This document shows, in pieces, positions 1 through 8,345 of a stretch of DNA of 64,000 bases; within the stretch, counting starts at the first letter, position 1, and each line of letters begins with the position of its first letter. Under the pieces are notes generated by a model. It saw nothing but the letters and a program-made list of their open reading frames with translations. It did no database searches and was not told where the DNA came from. Origin of the DNA: Salegentibacter sp. R32. GTDB lineage: Bacteria; Bacteroidota; Bacteroidia; Flavobacteriales; Flavobacteriaceae. The DNA is taken from assembly GCF_008692195.1 (NCBI RefSeq), contig NZ_RXOM01000068.1, forward strand, positions 109,111-173,110, given 5' to 3'. The position numbers were made by a program, and so were the translations under genes.

Positions 1-1875
1 TTAAACGGATTTTCCGGTGATCAGGTGAAGTTTTTCTTAAATGGAATTCCGATGGATAATTTTGGTTCTTCTTTTAATTTGGGTAGTATTCCGGTAAATT
101 CTATTGAGCGAATAGATGTATATAAAGGCGTAGTGCCGGTATGGTTGGGAACCGATGCTCTGGGGGGAGCAGTTAATATTATTACTAATCAAAAAAATGA
201 TTTTTTAGATGCTTCTTATTCCATTGGTTCATTTAATACCCATCGCGCATCGGTTAATGGGGCTTATACTCATGAGAATGGTTTTACGGTTCGTGGGAAT
301 ATCAACTATAATTATTCTGACAATGATTATAGCGTTTTTGTGGACATCAAAGATGAGCTTGGCAATATAGAGGAAGAGGATGTGGAAGTTAACCGCTTTC
401 ATGACCGTTATCGTTCGTTAACGGCAAATGTAGAAACCGGTTGGATTGATAAAAGTTTTGCCGATCAGTTACTGTTTGGGGTTATTGCTTCCGGTGACGA
501 TAATCAACGCCAAAATGGAGCTACAATGGCTCATCCCTATGGAGGTGTGGTAACTGAAAGTAGATCTATTATTCCTACCCTAAAATATAAAAAGCAAAAT
601 CTTTTTTGGGAAGGATTTGATGTTAGCCTTAATTCTGCTTTAAATTTAACGGAAACTAAAAACATTGATACCCTCACGGGAGTGAGGTTTAACTGGTATG
701 GGCAACCTCTGGAAACAGGTTCACAAACCGATGCCGAGTTAGGAACCGCAAGTTTAGTGACGATGGACGATAGGGAATTTACCACCCAGTTGAACTCGGG
801 TTATTTATTTAACGATCAACATTCTTTAGCATTAAATTATTCTTATCAAAATTTTCATAGGAATAATAACGATGAATTAAATCCGGATAAACCTGAAAAT
901 AAATTCCCTAATACATTAAAAAAAAATATTCTGGGGCTTTCTTATAAACTTGATGTCAATCAAAAATGGAGCACCACGCTTTTTGGAAAATCTTATTTCT
1001 TAAATGTAGAGACTTCAAAAGAATATGATTCTGATAATCAAAATAGGAGAATAGCCAGTTTTGAGAGTAATCAGGAAAATTTTGGTTATGGAGTGGCGAC
1101 CTCGTATTTTATTTTCCCTCAGCTTCAGGTAAAAGCTTCGTTTGAACATACTTACCGTTTGCCTACAGCAACCGAATTATTAGGAAATGGCTTTGACATT
1201 AATTCTAATGTAAATCTTCAACCTGAAGAAAGCGACAACTATAACTTAGGTTTTATTTATAACCAGGATTGGCAGGAAAAGCATTCCTTTAAATTTGAAG
1301 GTAATTTTATCTATAGAAATGCGGAAAACCTTATATATAATTCTGTACAGGGGATTACTTCAACAAAAATAAACCTTGATAAAGCCAGGGCATTAGGCGC
1401 AGAAGGGAGCATAAATTATTCTTGGAAGGAATTTTTTCAATTGGGAATAAATATGACTTATCAGGATATTACAGATCAGGCCGATAAAATTTATGATTCT
1501 TATTCCGGGTATCAGGAAAACTTCAATAAAGGTGAGCGCATCCCCAACACTCCTTACCTTTTTGGAGCGGCAAAAGCAGGATTAAGATTTAAAAATGTTG
1601 GTTTAGAAAATTCCTTACTTAATTTAAACTATACCTACAATTATGTAGAAGAATTTTACTTTTCCTGGCAAAGATTTGGAAATAGGGATGGTAAATCTGT
1701 AATTCCGCAACAAACATCACATGATCTAGAGCTGGTTTATAGTTTTGGGAGCGGTAAATATAATATAGGTCTGGAGTGCAGGAATTTTACGGATAATTTG
1801 TTGTACGATAAATTCAGGCTTCAAAAGCCGGGAAGGGCTTTCTTTTTAAAATTCAGATATTCTATTAATCATTAA
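1..1875 (+). CDS. TonB-dependent outer membrane receptor, 5' truncated (XusA-like)
   Basis: The reading frame is open from base 1, so the gene begins left of the window and 624 C-terminal residues are visible. The first visible residues (FFLNGIPMDNFG, then SIERIDVYKGVVPVWLGTDALGGAVNII) are the end of a TonB receptor plug domain. The rest is a long run of alternating amphipathic strands typical of a 22-stranded barrel, ending in RYSINH. It sits in the outer membrane and should import a metal chelate with TonB energy. A DUF4374 lipoprotein follows after 19 bases and a PepSY membrane protein after that, the same order as XusA-XusB-XusC of Bacteroides thetaiotaomicron, so a siderophore substrate is inferred. 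The GTG at 25 is internal and is not a start. Confidence 0.9.
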   Translation, partial: LNGFSGDQVKFFLNGIPMDNFGSSFNLGSIPVNSIERIDVYKGVVPVWLGTDALGGAVNIITNQKNDFLDASYSIGSFNTHRASVNGAYTHENGFTVRGNINYNYSDNDYSVFVDIKDELGNIEEEDVEVNRFHDRYRSLTANVETGWIDKSFADQLLFGVIASGDDNQRQNGATMAHPYGGVVTESRSIIPTLKYKKQNLFWEGFDVSLNSALNLTETKNIDTLTGVRFNWYGQPLETGSQTDAELGTASLVTMDDREFTTQLNSGYLFNDQHSLALNYSYQNFHRNNNDELNPDKPENKFPNTLKKNILGLSYKLDVNQKWSTTLFGKSYFLNVETSKEYDSDNQNRRIASFESNQENFGYGVATSYFIFPQLQVKASFEHTYRLPTATELLGNGFDINSNVNLQPEESDNYNLGFIYNQDWQEKHSFKFEGNFIYRNAENLIYNSVQGITSTKINLDKARALGAEGSINYSWKEFFQLGINMTYQDITDQADKIYDSYSGYQENFNKGERIPNTPYLFGAAKAGLRFKNVGLENSLLNLNYTYNYVEEFYFSWQRFGNRDGKSVIPQQTSHDLELVYSFGSGKYNIGLECRNFTDNLLYDKFRLQKPGRAFFLKFRYSINH

Positions 1876-1894
1876 TTCTAAATAAATAATAAAT

Positions 1895-3139
1895 ATGTTT
1901 TTAAATCAACTTTCAAAAAAAATAGCGTTTGCTTGTCTAGGTTTGGCAGGTATGGCTTCAATAGTATCATGTAGTAGTGATGATGACGGTACCCCTTCAG
2001 AAGAAACTATAAGAATTCCCGCAGAAGGGATGGATTATGCAGTATCTGTCGCTATACAGGGAAGTGAGGGCGATTTTACCTATTATACTTTTCCCGCAGA
2101 TAATTTAATGGAAGGTACGTTAACCGCAGAAGGTCAGGGAATAGAGCAACCGGGTTATTACGATTTTACGCAGATAGATCAAACTATTTATAGTATAGGA
2201 GGTTTGGATGATAATAATGTGGTGGGGATTTCAAAAAATAGTGAAGAATACCTAGTGCAAACAGGTGATGTTTCTTATCAGAACAGTTTATCAGATATGG
2301 TAAAAGCAGACAATAATACCTTGGTATCTGTAACTATGGATGCTGCTTCAGATATTATCACCTTCAGAACATTCAATTCTAATAGTTTAACCGCTCTTTC
2401 CTCCAAAGAAGTTGAAGTTGCTCAACTTACCGAAGTTACTGATGCCGGATTATCCTATTCTGGAATGGCAGTAAGCGGGACTCATCTTTTCTTAAGTTAT
2501 TATAAATCAAATCCTGATACGTATGCTACAGCATATACAGACCAGGCAGAAGTTGCCGTTTTCTCTTATCCCGAACTGGAATTTCAAAAGGTAATTACTG
2601 ATGATAGGGTAGGGCCAATTGGAGGTTTTAATATTAAAGACGGATTGACCAAAGATAATCAAGGAAATATTTATGCAGTTTCACACTCTAATCCGGCCAA
2701 TGGATACAGCCAATCTGCTAAACCTGCCGGAATTTTAAAAATCAATAATGGGGAAACAGAATTTGATGAAGATTATTACTTTGATATAGAAGAAGTTTCT
2801 GAAGGTTACAATGTTTTACATTTACATTATTTAAATAATGGTAAAATGTTTGCCGAAGTTAACGTTCAGGATAGAACAGCTCAGGAAACTTGGAGTGATG
2901 GGCCGTTGCGTTCTGTAATTTTGGATTTGAATAGCCAAACCTTAAATTATATCAACGGGATTCCCCAACACTCCAATGGAGGAAGGAGATTGCCACTTAT
3001 CCAGGAAGGAAATAATGTTTACTTTACTGTTTCTGGAGAAAATGGTATTTATATTTACAGAGCAAATACTCAAACTTATGAAGCTGTTCAAGGAGCAAAA
3101 ATAGAAGCCAATTTTACCGCAGGACTTTTCAAGATTTAA
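1895..3139 (+). CDS. DUF4374 surface lipoprotein, XusB-like siderophore-binding protein
   Basis: This 414-residue protein has a lipoprotein signal with the lipidated cysteine at about C26 (SIVSC followed by SSDDD). The acidic residues after the cysteine are typical of Bacteroidota lipoproteins exported to the cell surface. The rest reads as a repeated beta-blade protein (YSIGGLDDNN, AVFSYPELEFQ, GGFNIKDGLTKDN, GGRRLPLIQEG), consistent with the beta-propeller DUF4374 family. XusB of this family binds ferric enterobactin beside its TonB receptor. Here it lies 19 bases after a TonB receptor and before a PepSY protein, so the same role in chelate capture is inferred. The actual ligand cannot be read from sequence. 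Confidence 0.8.
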   Translation: MFLNQLSKKIAFACLGLAGMASIVSCSSDDDGTPSEETIRIPAEGMDYAVSVAIQGSEGDFTYYTFPADNLMEGTLTAEGQGIEQPGYYDFTQIDQTIYSIGGLDDNNVVGISKNSEEYLVQTGDVSYQNSLSDMVKADNNTLVSVTMDAASDIITFRTFNSNSLTALSSKEVEVAQLTEVTDAGLSYSGMAVSGTHLFLSYYKSNPDTYATAYTDQAEVAVFSYPELEFQKVITDDRVGPIGGFNIKDGLTKDNQGNIYAVSHSNPANGYSQSAKPAGILKINNGETEFDEDYYFDIEEVSEGYNVLHLHYLNNGKMFAEVNVQDRTAQETWSDGPLRSVILDLNSQTLNYINGIPQHSNGGRRLPLIQEGNNVYFTVSGENGIYIYRANTQTYEAVQGAKIEANFTAGLFKI

Positions 3140-3153
3140 TAAATCAGTATAAA

Positions 3154-3195
3154 ATAAGCCGGCTTTCTTTTTATTAAAAGAAAGTCGGTTTTTGT
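3154..3195 (+). terminator. Hairpin between xusB-like and xusC-like genes
   Basis: The arms GCCGGCTTTCTTTT and AAAAGAAAGTCGGT pair around a TATT-type loop and are followed by a T run. The hairpin sits 15 bases after the DUF4374 stop and about 40 bases before the PepSY start. It could be a full terminator or a partial one that lowers expression of the third gene. Confidence 0.6.
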
Positions 3196-3232
3196 TTAGT
3201 TAGGATCGAATACTGATTTAGTTTTAATATTA

Positions 3233-4414
3233 ATGAAGAAAAATAGAAAAAAGAAAAAATCCAAAAAATCTTCTTTACGAAAGTTAAACGACTGGCTGCA
3301 TTTGTGGTTGGGTTTAATTTCGGGTATCGTAGTGTTTGTCGTGAGCATTACCGGTTGCTTTTATGCATTTCAGCAAGAAATAAAAGACTATTTAGAGCCT
3401 TGGCGTTTTGTTGAGGTTCAAGATCAAGAATTTGTTCCGCCTTCGCAATTATTAGATACGGCAAAAGTTTATATGCCTAATCAAAAACCTACGGGTTTAA
3501 CTTATAGCGATAACGAAGGTGCTGCGGCAGTTGGTTTTAGTTCTTTTAGTGATGGTAAGCGAAGTTTTACCGCTGTTTTTATGAATCCGTATACTGGAGA
3601 ATTTTTACAAAAACAGCAGATTTTAGGTAATGGTGAATTCGACTTTTTCCGTTTTATAATTGACGGGCATCGAGCACTTTGGTTACCCTATGATATTGGT
3701 AGACCAATCGTTGGGGTTTGTACCTTAATTTTTGTGCTATTGCTTATTTCCGGGTTAGTGATGTGGTGGCCTAAAAACTTTAAAAAAACAAACTTTAATA
3801 AAAGCTTCAAAATTAAATGGAAGGCAAAGTTTAAGCGAGTGAATTACGATTTGCATAATGTGCTTGGCTTCTATAGTTTAATACTCGCTTTTGTATTGGC
3901 AGCTACCGGTTTGGTTTGGAGTTTTAATTGGTTTGAAGATGGGTTGTATTACCTAACTAGCGGAGGTGAAAGTAAACCGGAGCACCACCATCCACATTCC
4001 GATGTTTCTCGAAAAGGTTTAGTTGATAATGATAGTATTTCACCATTAGACCAAGCTTGGTATAAAACTTTAGCTCAAGAGCCTAATGTACAAGGAATGT
4101 ATATGACTCCGCGTTTACGGGATGAAGACGACGCAATTGAAATTGTCGCTTATCAAAATCATGGTTCTTTCTACAATAAAAATGAACATTATTTTGATCG
4201 CTATACATTAAAGGAGTTAAGAATGAAAGGCGATCGTTATGCTGAAGCAGATTTTGCAGATCAACTTTCTTCATTAAATTACGATATACATATTGGAGCT
4301 GTTTTTGGCTTTCCCGGCAAATTGTTAGCTTTTTTTATCAGTCTAATTTGTGCGAGTTTACCGGTAACCGGCTTTTTAGTCTGGTGGAATAAAGGCCGAA
4401 AATTAAAGCCGTAA
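3233..4414 (+). CDS. PepSY-associated transmembrane protein, XusC/FoxB-like siderophore reductase
   Basis: This 393-residue inner membrane protein has a very basic N-terminus and four predicted membrane spans, near residues 25-47, 155-177, 212-235 and 362-388. It carries conserved histidines next to the spans (WLHLWLG, DGHRALW, YDLHNVLG, YDIHIGAV), the pattern of the PepSY_TM family. Characterised members such as FoxB use such histidines for heme and reduce ferric siderophores in the periplasm. Its place after the TonB receptor and DUF4374 lipoprotein matches XusC. I infer that it releases iron from the imported chelate. A hairpin at 3154-3195 separates it from the lipoprotein gene. It converges with recX, with one base between them. 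Confidence 0.82.
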   Translation: MKKNRKKKKSKKSSLRKLNDWLHLWLGLISGIVVFVVSITGCFYAFQQEIKDYLEPWRFVEVQDQEFVPPSQLLDTAKVYMPNQKPTGLTYSDNEGAAAVGFSSFSDGKRSFTAVFMNPYTGEFLQKQQILGNGEFDFFRFIIDGHRALWLPYDIGRPIVGVCTLIFVLLLISGLVMWWPKNFKKTNFNKSFKIKWKAKFKRVNYDLHNVLGFYSLILAFVLAATGLVWSFNWFEDGLYYLTSGGESKPEHHHPHSDVSRKGLVDNDSISPLDQAWYKTLAQEPNVQGMYMTPRLRDEDDAIEIVAYQNHGSFYNKNEHYFDRYTLKELRMKGDRYAEADFADQLSSLNYDIHIGAVFGFPGKLLAFFISLICASLPVTGFLVWWNKGRKLKP

Positions 4415-4415
4415 A

Positions 4416-4904
4416 TTACTTTTCTTGTTGCTTGAGTTCTTGTAGCTTTTCGTAAACTAAATCGCTTTCCCATCCACGGTAAAACAAATAGTCGGCTACT
4501 TTCTTTTTCTTTTTAAGGAGGTCAGTTTCCTTGGTAGTTTCCCATTTTTTAGTGGAAAGTTCTTCAAAAGTTTCTAAATACGAAGAAGCGGAAATTTCTT
4601 TTAGCGCACTATCGATATTGAAGCGAGAAATATTCCGAAGTTTTAACTCTCGTATAATCCTTACTTTTCCCCATTTTTTTTGATTGAATTTTCCTCTGGC
4701 AAAACTTTTAGCAAATCGTTCTTCATTTAAAAAATTCTCTTGAATAAGCTGGTAAATGATTTCTTGGCGTGCTTCAGGGATCATCCGCATTTCAATGAGT
4801 TTCTTTTCAATTTCTTGATGGCAGCGTTCTTGGTAAGCGCAAAACTTCATCATTTTGGCGGTAGCTTCCTTTAGGGTGTAGGTTTTATGGTTGTTTTTGT
4901 TCAT
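4416..4904 (-). CDS. recX: Regulatory protein RecX
   Basis: This 162-residue protein shows the three-helix repeat pattern of RecX: LKEATAKMMKFCAYQERCHQEIEKKL, then IIYQLIQENFLNEERFAKSF with RGKFNQKKWGKVRI, and a third repeat ending YRGWESDLVYEKL. RecX binds RecA filaments and modulates RecA recombinase and coprotease activity in the cytoplasm. Its length is ordinary for the family. It is transcribed away from the rng terminator and converges with the PepSY gene, ending one base from that gene's stop. No recA is in the window, so its partner is encoded elsewhere. Confidence 0.9.
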   Translation of the reverse strand: MNKNNHKTYTLKEATAKMMKFCAYQERCHQEIEKKLIEMRMIPEARQEIIYQLIQENFLNEERFAKSFARGKFNQKKWGKVRIIRELKLRNISRFNIDSALKEISASSYLETFEELSTKKWETTKETDLLKKKKKVADYLFYRGWESDLVYEKLQELKQQEK

Positions 4905-4950
4905 TCTTCAGCAAAAATAAACAGAATATGTAGAGAATAAATAGGTATAA

Positions 4951-4986
4951 ATAAAAAACGCCTTTCAATTTAAATTGAAAGGCGTT
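4951..4986 (-). terminator. Terminator of rng (30-bp perfect palindrome)
   Basis: Bases 4957-4986 are a perfect inverted repeat (AACGCCTTTCAATTT against AAATTGAAAGGCGTT), directly after the rng stop on the minus strand. A T run follows on that strand. This is a strong intrinsic terminator. Confidence 0.88.
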
Positions 4987-4995
4987 AGGAAAATT

Positions 4996-6534
4996 TTATT
5001 GTATCACTTCACCGTTTTTGTCGTGAAAATGATATTCTAAATACGTGTAAGCGTCTCTTGGTAAAACTTTAACCCATCGTTTGTGGTCAAAAAACCATTT
5101 GCTTCTGGGCGATGGAATGCCTCTTGTTAAGTAGGCTGCCACAAAAGGATGTGCCGTTAAGGAAAACTTTTTATGGCCTTTTTTAATAATTTTTTGTAAG
5201 TCGGCATTAATCTTATCAATGGTCACGATAGGAGCTTCGATTTCTCCGTCTCCGTTAGGATTTTTCTCGCGGGTTTTGATGTTCATTTCCGGTCTTACGC
5301 GTTGTCTGGTAATCTGTATCAGTCCAAATTTTGTAGGAGGTAAAATTTTGTGTTTCGCTCTATCGTCACTCATTTCATCTCTTAAATGATTGTAGAGCTG
5401 TTTACGGTTTTCTGCTCTATTCATATCTATAAAGTCCACCACAATTATACCGCCCATATCACGCAAACGCAATTGCCGGGCAACTTCAGTAGCACTTATA
5501 AGGTTTACTTCTAAAGCAGTTTCTTCTTGGTTCTTGGCTTTATTGCTTCGGTTACCGCTGTTTACATCTATGACGTGCATGGCTTCGGTGTGTTCAATCA
5601 CCAAATAAGCGCCTCTGCTCATAGAAACGGTTTTTCCGAAGGCGGTTTTTATTTGCCGTTCGATACCATATTTTTCGAAGATGGGGACATTAGATTGATA
5701 CAGTTTTACAATCGACTCTTTGTCGGGGGAAATCTCACCAACATAATCTTTAATTTGCGTATAAAGCGCTTCTTCATCGGTACAGATAGAGGTGAAGGTG
5801 TCGTTAAACATATCTCTCAACAGGGAATTTGCCCGGTTAAGTTCACCTAAAACTTTAGATGGTGTGCTGGCTCTATACAGTTTTTTGCACATTCCTGTCC
5901 AACGGTTCATTAAATTTTGAACGTCTTTGTCCAGGTCTGCTACTTTTTTGCCTTCTGCAACGGTACGTACTATTACCCCAAAGCCTTTTGGCCTTATACT
6001 TTTTACAAGTCGTTTAAGCCTGTCTTTTTCTTCTTTATCTTCAATCTTCTGCGATACAGATATTCTGTTAGAAAAAGGAACTAGCACGATGTATCTTCCG
6101 GCAAGCGAAAGTTCACTGCTGATTCTTGGGCCTTTGGTAGAAATAGGTTCTTTTACGATTTGTACCAAAATCGATTGATTTGATTTTAAAACATCAGTAA
6201 TACTTCCGTTTTTATCAATATCATCTTCAAATCGATAATTCTTTAAAGAAAAATCTTTTAGTTTACCTGTGCTTACACGTTTTATGAATTTCAGCAAAGA
6301 AGATACTTGTGGTCCTAAGTCGTGATAGTGTAAAAAACCATCTTTTTCGTAGCCCACATTAACGAAGGCTGCGTTAAGACCGGGAACAGCTTTTCTGATT
6401 TTGGCCAAATAAATATCGCCTACAGAAAAATTACTGTTATCATCTTCTTTGTGTAATTCTATAAGTTTTCCATCTTTTAGTAAGGCAAAATCAATAGCAG
6501 AAGAATTGGATCTAATAATTAATTCCTTATTCAT
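4996..6534 (-). CDS. rng: Ribonuclease E/G family endoribonuclease
   Basis: This 512-residue protein matches RNase G in length. An S1-type RNA-binding domain starts near residue 38 (GDIYLAKIRKAVPGLNAAFVNVG), and the catalytic DNase I-like region carries two metal-binding aspartates, D323 in HVIDVNSG and D367 in IVVDFIDM. It processes rRNA and mRNA. The Zn-link CPxC of RNase E is absent: the region reads TRQRVRPEMN, which I believe is usual in this phylum. HU and a 29-residue basic peptide lie upstream on the same strand but a terminator separates them. Its leader carries a hairpin at 6557-6588, a place where RNase E of E. coli is known to autoregulate. Confidence 0.93.
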   Translation of the reverse strand: MNKELIIRSNSSAIDFALLKDGKLIELHKEDDNSNFSVGDIYLAKIRKAVPGLNAAFVNVGYEKDGFLHYHDLGPQVSSLLKFIKRVSTGKLKDFSLKNYRFEDDIDKNGSITDVLKSNQSILVQIVKEPISTKGPRISSELSLAGRYIVLVPFSNRISVSQKIEDKEEKDRLKRLVKSIRPKGFGVIVRTVAEGKKVADLDKDVQNLMNRWTGMCKKLYRASTPSKVLGELNRANSLLRDMFNDTFTSICTDEEALYTQIKDYVGEISPDKESIVKLYQSNVPIFEKYGIERQIKTAFGKTVSMSRGAYLVIEHTEAMHVIDVNSGNRSNKAKNQEETALEVNLISATEVARQLRLRDMGGIIVVDFIDMNRAENRKQLYNHLRDEMSDDRAKHKILPPTKFGLIQITRQRVRPEMNIKTREKNPNGDGEIEAPIVTIDKINADLQKIIKKGHKKFSLTAHPFVAAYLTRGIPSPRSKWFFDHKRWVKVLPRDAYTYLEYHFHDKNGEVIQ

Positions 6535-6556
6535 CTTTCATGCGTATTAGATTTTT

Positions 6557-6588
6557 ATCCATACCTACCTAGGCAAGTATAGATGGAT
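6557..6588 (-). promoter_or_regulatory. 5' leader hairpin of rng
   Basis: ATCCATAC at the low end pairs with GTAT plus ATGGAT at the high end, with a two-base bulge. The core TACCTACCTAGGCAAGTA is self-complementary if G-U pairs are allowed. It lies 23 bases upstream of the rng start codon and is followed by an A run, not T, on the transcribed strand, so it is a leader structure and not a terminator. Confidence 0.45.
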
Positions 6589-6675
6589 TAAACAAAAATT
6601 ATCACAGGTTTTTAATCCTGAAAGAAGTGCTCTTTTTCCAATGAACACTTCTTATGTCAATGAACTTTTCTAAAC

Positions 6676-6702
6676 AAAAAAAGTAGTTAGCAACTACTTT
6701 TT
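6676..6702 (-). terminator. Terminator overlapping the stop of the 29-residue gene
   Basis: AAAAAGTAGTT and AACTACTTTTT form a near-perfect stem with a three-base AGC loop. On the minus strand it ends in a T run. The last lysine codons and the stop codon of the small gene are inside the stem. Confidence 0.75.
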
Positions 6703-6783
6703 CTTGTGACGGTTAGCTCTTCTTCTTTTTTTACGCTTGTGCGTGGCTACCTTATGTCTTTTTCTCTTTTTACCACTTGGCAT
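6694..6783 (-). CDS. 29-residue very basic peptide, COX24/AURKAIP1 (mS38)-like
   Basis: The minus strand encodes 29 residues: MPSGKKRKRHKVATHKRK, then KRRRANRHKKK. It has about 18 Lys/Arg and no acidic residue. It resembles the short bacterial proteins annotated as AURKAIP1/COX24 domain proteins, related to the C-terminus of mitochondrial ribosomal protein mS38, so a ribosome-bound role is likely. It lies 32 bases downstream of HU and its stop is inside a terminator hairpin, so HU and this peptide probably form one transcript. The start ATG at 6783 is the only one possible. Genes this short are often missed by gene callers. The assignment rests on resemblance and was not searched. Confidence 0.8.
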   Translation of the reverse strand: MPSGKKRKRHKVATHKRKKRRRANRHKKK

Positions 6784-6815
6784 AAATAGTGTGTTTTTTT
6801 AATTAATAATTCGTT

Positions 6816-7106
6816 TTATTTAACTTCTACGTTAGATTTTACTCCCTCTACAAAAACCTTAGCAGGTTTAAATGCAGGAATATTGTGTGCAGGAATTTTG
6901 ATAGTTGTATTTTTAGAAATATTTCTACCGGTTTTCTCTGCTCTTGTTTTAATGATAAAGCTTCCAAAGCCTCTTAGATATACATTATCTCCGCTTTCCA
7001 AAGAATCTTTTACTTCTTGCATGAAGGTCTCAATTGTAGCTTGTACATCACCTTTTTCCATTCCAAGTTTTTCTGAAATATTCGCTACGAGATCTGCTTT
7101 CGTCAT
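6816..7106 (-). CDS. HU/IHF family DNA-binding protein
   Basis: This 96-residue protein has the full HU fold: N-terminal helices (MTKADLVANISEKLGMEKGDVQATIETFM), the GFGSF turn near residue 47, the beta arm with basic tip, and the C-terminal strand IPAFKPAKVFVEGV. HU bends and compacts DNA as a dimer. It has a good flavobacterial promoter at 7153-7184 and is followed by a 29-residue ribosomal-type peptide in the same transcript. The family cannot be split into HU or IHF subunit from this sequence alone. Confidence 0.93.
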   Translation of the reverse strand: MTKADLVANISEKLGMEKGDVQATIETFMQEVKDSLESGDNVYLRGFGSFIIKTRAEKTGRNISKNTTIKIPAHNIPAFKPAKVFVEGVKSNVEVK

Positions 7107-7152
7107 CTTACAGTTATTTTTGTTATAAATAGGGTTACAAATTTCAAGGGCG

Positions 7153-7184
7153 CAAATATAAGAATTTAATATTCAATTAATCAA
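7153..7184 (-). promoter_or_regulatory. Promoter of the HU gene
   Basis: On the minus strand TATATTTG (7153-7160) fits the -7 consensus TAnnTTTG. TTG at 7182-7184 lies 21 bases upstream, within the 17-23 range known for Flavobacterium. The start codon is about 47 bases downstream. Confidence 0.65.
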
Positions 7185-7246
7185 GCCTAATTGTTTAAAT
7201 AGTAACCAAATAAAGTTTTTATTATTGTATTTCAACAAATATAAGA

Positions 7247-8311
7247 ATGAAATTTTATAATTTACTGATTGATTGGTATTTATCTCATCAGCGTGATTTA
7301 CCTTGGAGAAAAACAAAACAGCCTTATCATATCTGGTTGAGCGAAATTATGCTACAACAAACCCGGGTTGCTCAAGGATTGCCTTATTATTTACGCTTTG
7401 TTGAAGAATTTCCCAGTGTTTTTGATTTGGCTGAAGCCAGTGAAGAAAAAGTACTTAAACTTTGGCAAGGCCTAGGTTATTATTCCCGCGCAAGAAATCT
7501 TCATTTTACCGCCAAATACGTAGCGAATGAATTAAACGGAGAATTTCCCGATACTTATAAAGAATTAAAAAAACTAAAAGGAGTAGGTGATTACACGGCA
7601 AGTGCCATTGCTTCTATTTGTTTTAATGAGCCAGTGGCTGTGGTCGATGGTAATGTATATCGGGTGTTGTCCCGGGTTTTTGGAATAGATACGCCTATTA
7701 ATTCAACCGAAGGAATAAAAGAGTTTAAAAATTTAGCTGAAGAAAAGCTGGATAAAGAAAATGCCAGTGTTTACAATCAAGCCATTATGGAATTTGGCGC
7801 GTTGCATTGCAAACCGAAAAATCCGTATTGTATTACTTGTCCTTTTCAAGCGGAATGCGTTGCATTTCAACAAGGAAAAATTGAAGAATTGCCCGTAAAG
7901 CTGAAAAAGACCAAAGTAAAAACCAAACATTTTAATTATTTGGTCATGGTTTCTGAAGGGAAGACGGTGATTCAGCAACGAAGAGGAAATGGGATTTGGA
8001 AAAATCTCTATCAATTTCCACTCATAGAAACGGAAAAGGAAGTCAATAAATCTCAATTTCTGGAGGAAGAGAACCTTCAGGGATTACTAACCTTTCCTAC
8101 GGAAAAAATAAATTTATTCAACGAAAAACCTATAAAACATGTACTTTCGCACCGTAAATTAATGGTTAAGTTCTGGCTGATAGAGTTGCCTGAAGTTCCT
8201 TCAGCATTCAAAACAAATGAGTTTGAAGTAATTCAGCAAGAAGATATTCGGCTTTATCCGGTTCCTATTTTAATAGAAAAATTTATAGAGCAGTTCTATT
8301 TTAGCAAATAA
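7247..8311 (+). CDS. mutY: A/G-specific adenine glycosylase MutY
   Basis: This 354-residue enzyme removes adenine mispaired with 8-oxoguanine. Visible are the catalytic glutamate E33 in LSEIMLQQTRV, the helix-hairpin-helix LKGVGDYTA near 110-118, the catalytic aspartate D134 in VVDGNVYRV, and a complete 4Fe-4S ligand set C188-x6-C195-x2-C198-x5-C204. The C-terminal third (about 225-354) is the NUDIX-like domain that reads 8-oxoG. It starts a plus-strand run mutY-ssb-gldE-gldD, an order common in Flavobacteria. HU is divergent, 140 bases upstream. Confidence 0.96.
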   Translation: MKFYNLLIDWYLSHQRDLPWRKTKQPYHIWLSEIMLQQTRVAQGLPYYLRFVEEFPSVFDLAEASEEKVLKLWQGLGYYSRARNLHFTAKYVANELNGEFPDTYKELKKLKGVGDYTASAIASICFNEPVAVVDGNVYRVLSRVFGIDTPINSTEGIKEFKNLAEEKLDKENASVYNQAIMEFGALHCKPKNPYCITCPFQAECVAFQQGKIEELPVKLKKTKVKTKHFNYLVMVSEGKTVIQQRRGNGIWKNLYQFPLIETEKEVNKSQFLEEENLQGLLTFPTEKINLFNEKPIKHVLSHRKLMVKFWLIELPEVPSAFKTNEFEVIQQEDIRLYPVPILIEKFIEQFYFSK

Positions 8312-8345
8312 GACTTTTTCCTTACATTTACTTAAAAGCAAAAAA

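Noticed and set aside
4996..6534. RNase E without Zn-link as a broken gene
   Set aside because: Catalytic aspartates and full length are present, and loss of CPxC appears usual for this phylum.
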